Position numbers and translations under genes: made by a program. The notes beneath the pieces are model-generated. The model saw only the letters and a program-made list of their open reading frames with translations. It searched no databases and had not been told where the DNA came from. Shown here piece after piece: positions 5,602-7,347 of a stretch of 7,347 nt of DNA (positions within the stretch are counted from its first letter, which is position 1; each line of letters opens with the position of its first letter). Location of the stretch: NCBI GenBank assembly GCA_051653625.1, contig JBOFWM010000078.1:1-7347 (forward strand). The letters are read 5' to 3'. Source of the DNA: SFDP01 sp051653625. GTDB lineage: Bacteria; Bacillota; Clostridia; Lachnospirales; Lachnospiraceae.

Positions 5602-7333
5602 TCAACCAGAAACTCTTGTAAAAGAGATGTGTAATGGATTTGTTATGGCGCATCCAGAAGTTGAATTTATAAGTAAATATAAAGTTATCAAGAAAAAAGA
5701 AATTGATCAAGAAAAAGTAACATTAATTAGTGGTGGTGGAAGTGGACATGAGCCGGCACATGCGGGATTTATCGGAGAAGGAATGCTTGATGTTGCCGTA
5801 TGTGGAGATGTTTTTGCATCTCCCTCTCAAATTCAAATCTATCAAGCGATTAAGTCTTCAGCAAGCGATAAAGGGACATTACTAATCATTAAAAACTACA
5901 GTGGTGATATGATGAATTTTAGAAATGCAGCACATATGGCAAAAGAAGATGGTATTTTAGTAGATTATGTAAAAGTGGATGATGATATTGCAGTTCAAGA
6001 TAGTTTATACACAGTAGGAAGACGTGGTGTTGCAGGTACTGTCCTTGTTCATAAAGTGGCGGGTGCAGCGGCAAAAAATGGAAAAACACTAGAAGAGGTA
6101 AAGGAAAGTGCAAATAAAGCGATAGAAAATGTTCGAAGCATTGGATTTGCATTTACATCATGTACAGTGCCAGCAAAAGGAACACCTACTTTTTCATTAG
6201 AAGAAAATGAAATGGAATATGGTGTAGGGATTCATGGGGAGCCAGGAATTAAAAGAGAAAAAATTATTTCGGCTTCAGAAATGGCGGAACGCATGGTTGC
6301 AGCCCTTTTAGAAGATTTAAATGTAACAAATGAAGAAATTGTAGTTTTAGTGAATGGATTTGGGGCAACACCGTTACAAGAGTTATATTTATTTAATCAT
6401 TCTGTTCAAAAAGAAATTGCAAAGAAAAATTTGAAAGTATATCGTACTTTTGTTGGAAACTATATGACAAGTATTGATATGGCAGGTGCTTCCTTATCTA
6501 TTATGAAGCTTGATGATGAATTAAAAGTATTAATAGGAGAAACATGCCATACACCAGCTTTTGTAGTTCATAATTCCCTTGAATCACCATCGTTTTGTGA
6601 TGTGTTAGAAGAGGAAAAAAATAAAGAAGTGAAATATTCATTAGAAACGGATGAAAAATTTGCGAAAATTAATGATGAAACAATAACGCTCGATAATATT
6701 ATTTATTTTGTGGACAAAATGAGCGATTGTATCATTAGAAATGAGATTCCATTTTGTGAATTGGATGCACATGCCGGAGATGGCGATTTTGGGATGAGTG
6801 TTGCCAAAGGATTTAAGCAGTTAAAATGTGAATGGAAAGATATTTTGTCGATGGACATTTTTACTATTAGTGAATTTTTAGATGCATGTTCGCTAATTAT
6901 AATGGAAAATTGTGGTGGAGCATCTGGACCTATTTGGGGTGCAGCATTTAGAGCGGCGAGTCGCTCGGTAAAAGAGAAAGAAACATTAAGTTTGACTGAT
7001 TTTGCAGATATGATGCAAGCAGCATTAAAAGGGATTCAAGATGTAGGAAAGAGATCGTTTGGACGTGGGGCAGAGGTTGGAGATAAAACTCTTGTAGATG
7101 CATTGGCACCATGCGTAGATTCTTTGATTGAATCGGCAAAAAAAGAAGTGTCAATTAAAGAAGCAATGAAAAAAAGTGCCGATGCAGCAGTGCTTGGTGC
7201 GAAAAAGACCGAAGAAATAGTAGCGAGAATGGGAAGAGCTGGAACTGTTGGAGAGCGTAGTATTGGACATCCAGATGCAGGAGCACATGCACTTGGTATT
7301 ATCTTTACAGAAATAGCAGATAGTGTGTCGTAA
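5585..7333 (+). CDS. dhaKL: Dihydroxyacetone kinase, fused DhaK-DhaL, ATP-dependent
   Basis: This enzyme phosphorylates dihydroxyacetone to dihydroxyacetone phosphate, feeding the GldA product into glycolysis. From the GTG start it has 582 residues, the length of single-chain ATP-using kinases (Citrobacter DhaK about 552, yeast DAK about 585). The DhaK domain (about 1-330) shows GGGSGHEPAH (50-59, H55), NYSGDMMNF (104-112, D108) and VGIHGEPG (214-221). H217 is equivalent to the histidine that binds substrate covalently in E. coli DhaK (His230). After a charged linker (about 335-365), the DhaL nucleotide domain has DAHAGDGDFG (394-403, with Mg ligands D394, D399 and D401), ENCGGASGPIWG (441-452), GDKTLVDALAP (499-509) and GRAGTVGERSIGHPDAGAHA (550-569). 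The fusion, and the lack of any DhaM gene in view, argue for ATP rather than PTS phosphate as donor. It overlaps gldA by 17 nt and is probably translationally coupled to it. Its terminator lies beyond the window. Confidence 0.95.
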   Translation: MKKLINQPETLVKEMCNGFVMAHPEVEFISKYKVIKKKEIDQEKVTLISGGGSGHEPAHAGFIGEGMLDVAVCGDVFASPSQIQIYQAIKSSASDKGTLLIIKNYSGDMMNFRNAAHMAKEDGILVDYVKVDDDIAVQDSLYTVGRRGVAGTVLVHKVAGAAAKNGKTLEEVKESANKAIENVRSIGFAFTSCTVPAKGTPTFSLEENEMEYGVGIHGEPGIKREKIISASEMAERMVAALLEDLNVTNEEIVVLVNGFGATPLQELYLFNHSVQKEIAKKNLKVYRTFVGNYMTSIDMAGASLSIMKLDDELKVLIGETCHTPAFVVHNSLESPSFCDVLEEEKNKEVKYSLETDEKFAKINDETITLDNIIYFVDKMSDCIIRNEIPFCELDAHAGDGDFGMSVAKGFKQLKCEWKDILSMDIFTISEFLDACSLIIMENCGGASGPIWGAAFRAASRSVKEKETLSLTDFADMMQAALKGIQDVGKRSFGRGAEVGDKTLVDALAPCVDSLIESAKKEVSIKEAMKKSADAAVLGAKKTEEIVARMGRAGTVGERSIGHPDAGAHALGIIFTEIADSVS

Positions 7334-7347
7334 TTAATTGGAAAGTG

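Noticed and set aside
7334..7347. The right edge after dhaKL
   Set aside because: Only 14 bases remain, with no stem or ribosome site that can be assigned.

Overview
The window is a stretch of very AT-rich bacterial DNA carrying five protein genes in three transcription units. The strong GGAGG-type ribosome sites, low GC, a two-subunit LacLM beta-galactosidase, a PocR/AraC regulator and a fused dihydroxyacetone kinase together suggest a low-GC Bacillota, most likely an anaerobic gut- or plant-associated clostridium (Lachnospiraceae-like) or a relative. The species cannot be named from the sequence.

Layout. Positions 1-468 are a gene-free leader that ends in a recognisable sigma-A-type promoter (402-430) and a ribosome site. 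lacL (469-2376) and lacM (2360-3319) follow on the + strand and overlap by 17 nt; together they encode the two halves of a GH2 beta-galactosidase. A PocR-domain AraC-family regulator lies on the - strand (3316-4275). It converges on lacM so tightly that one TTAA supplies both stop codons. A 171-bp divergent control region (4276-4446) separates the regulator from gldA (4447-5601, glycerol dehydrogenase) and dhaKL (5585-7333, fused ATP-dependent dihydroxyacetone kinase), which also overlap by 17 nt. The window ends 14 nt after dhaKL, so the end of that operon is not visible.

How the genes may work together. GldA and DhaKL form the standard oxidative glycerol route (glycerol to dihydroxyacetone to dihydroxyacetone phosphate), and the divergent PocR/AraC protein is their obvious candidate regulator. 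LacLM releases galactose from beta-galactosides. The lacLM leader and the gldA leader share a gapped motif (AATTT-GC-N2-TGCTATTA), so the two units may be co-regulated. One speculative reading is that the locus uses beta-galactosyl-glycerol (from plant galactolipids), with LacLM freeing both galactose and glycerol. No transporter or galactose-catabolic gene is present to confirm this.

The most striking structural features are a strong intrinsic terminator for lacLM embedded antisense within the DNA-binding-domain codons of the convergent regulator (3429-3475), and a pair of AAATTT-centred palindromes 42 bp apart in the divergent control region.
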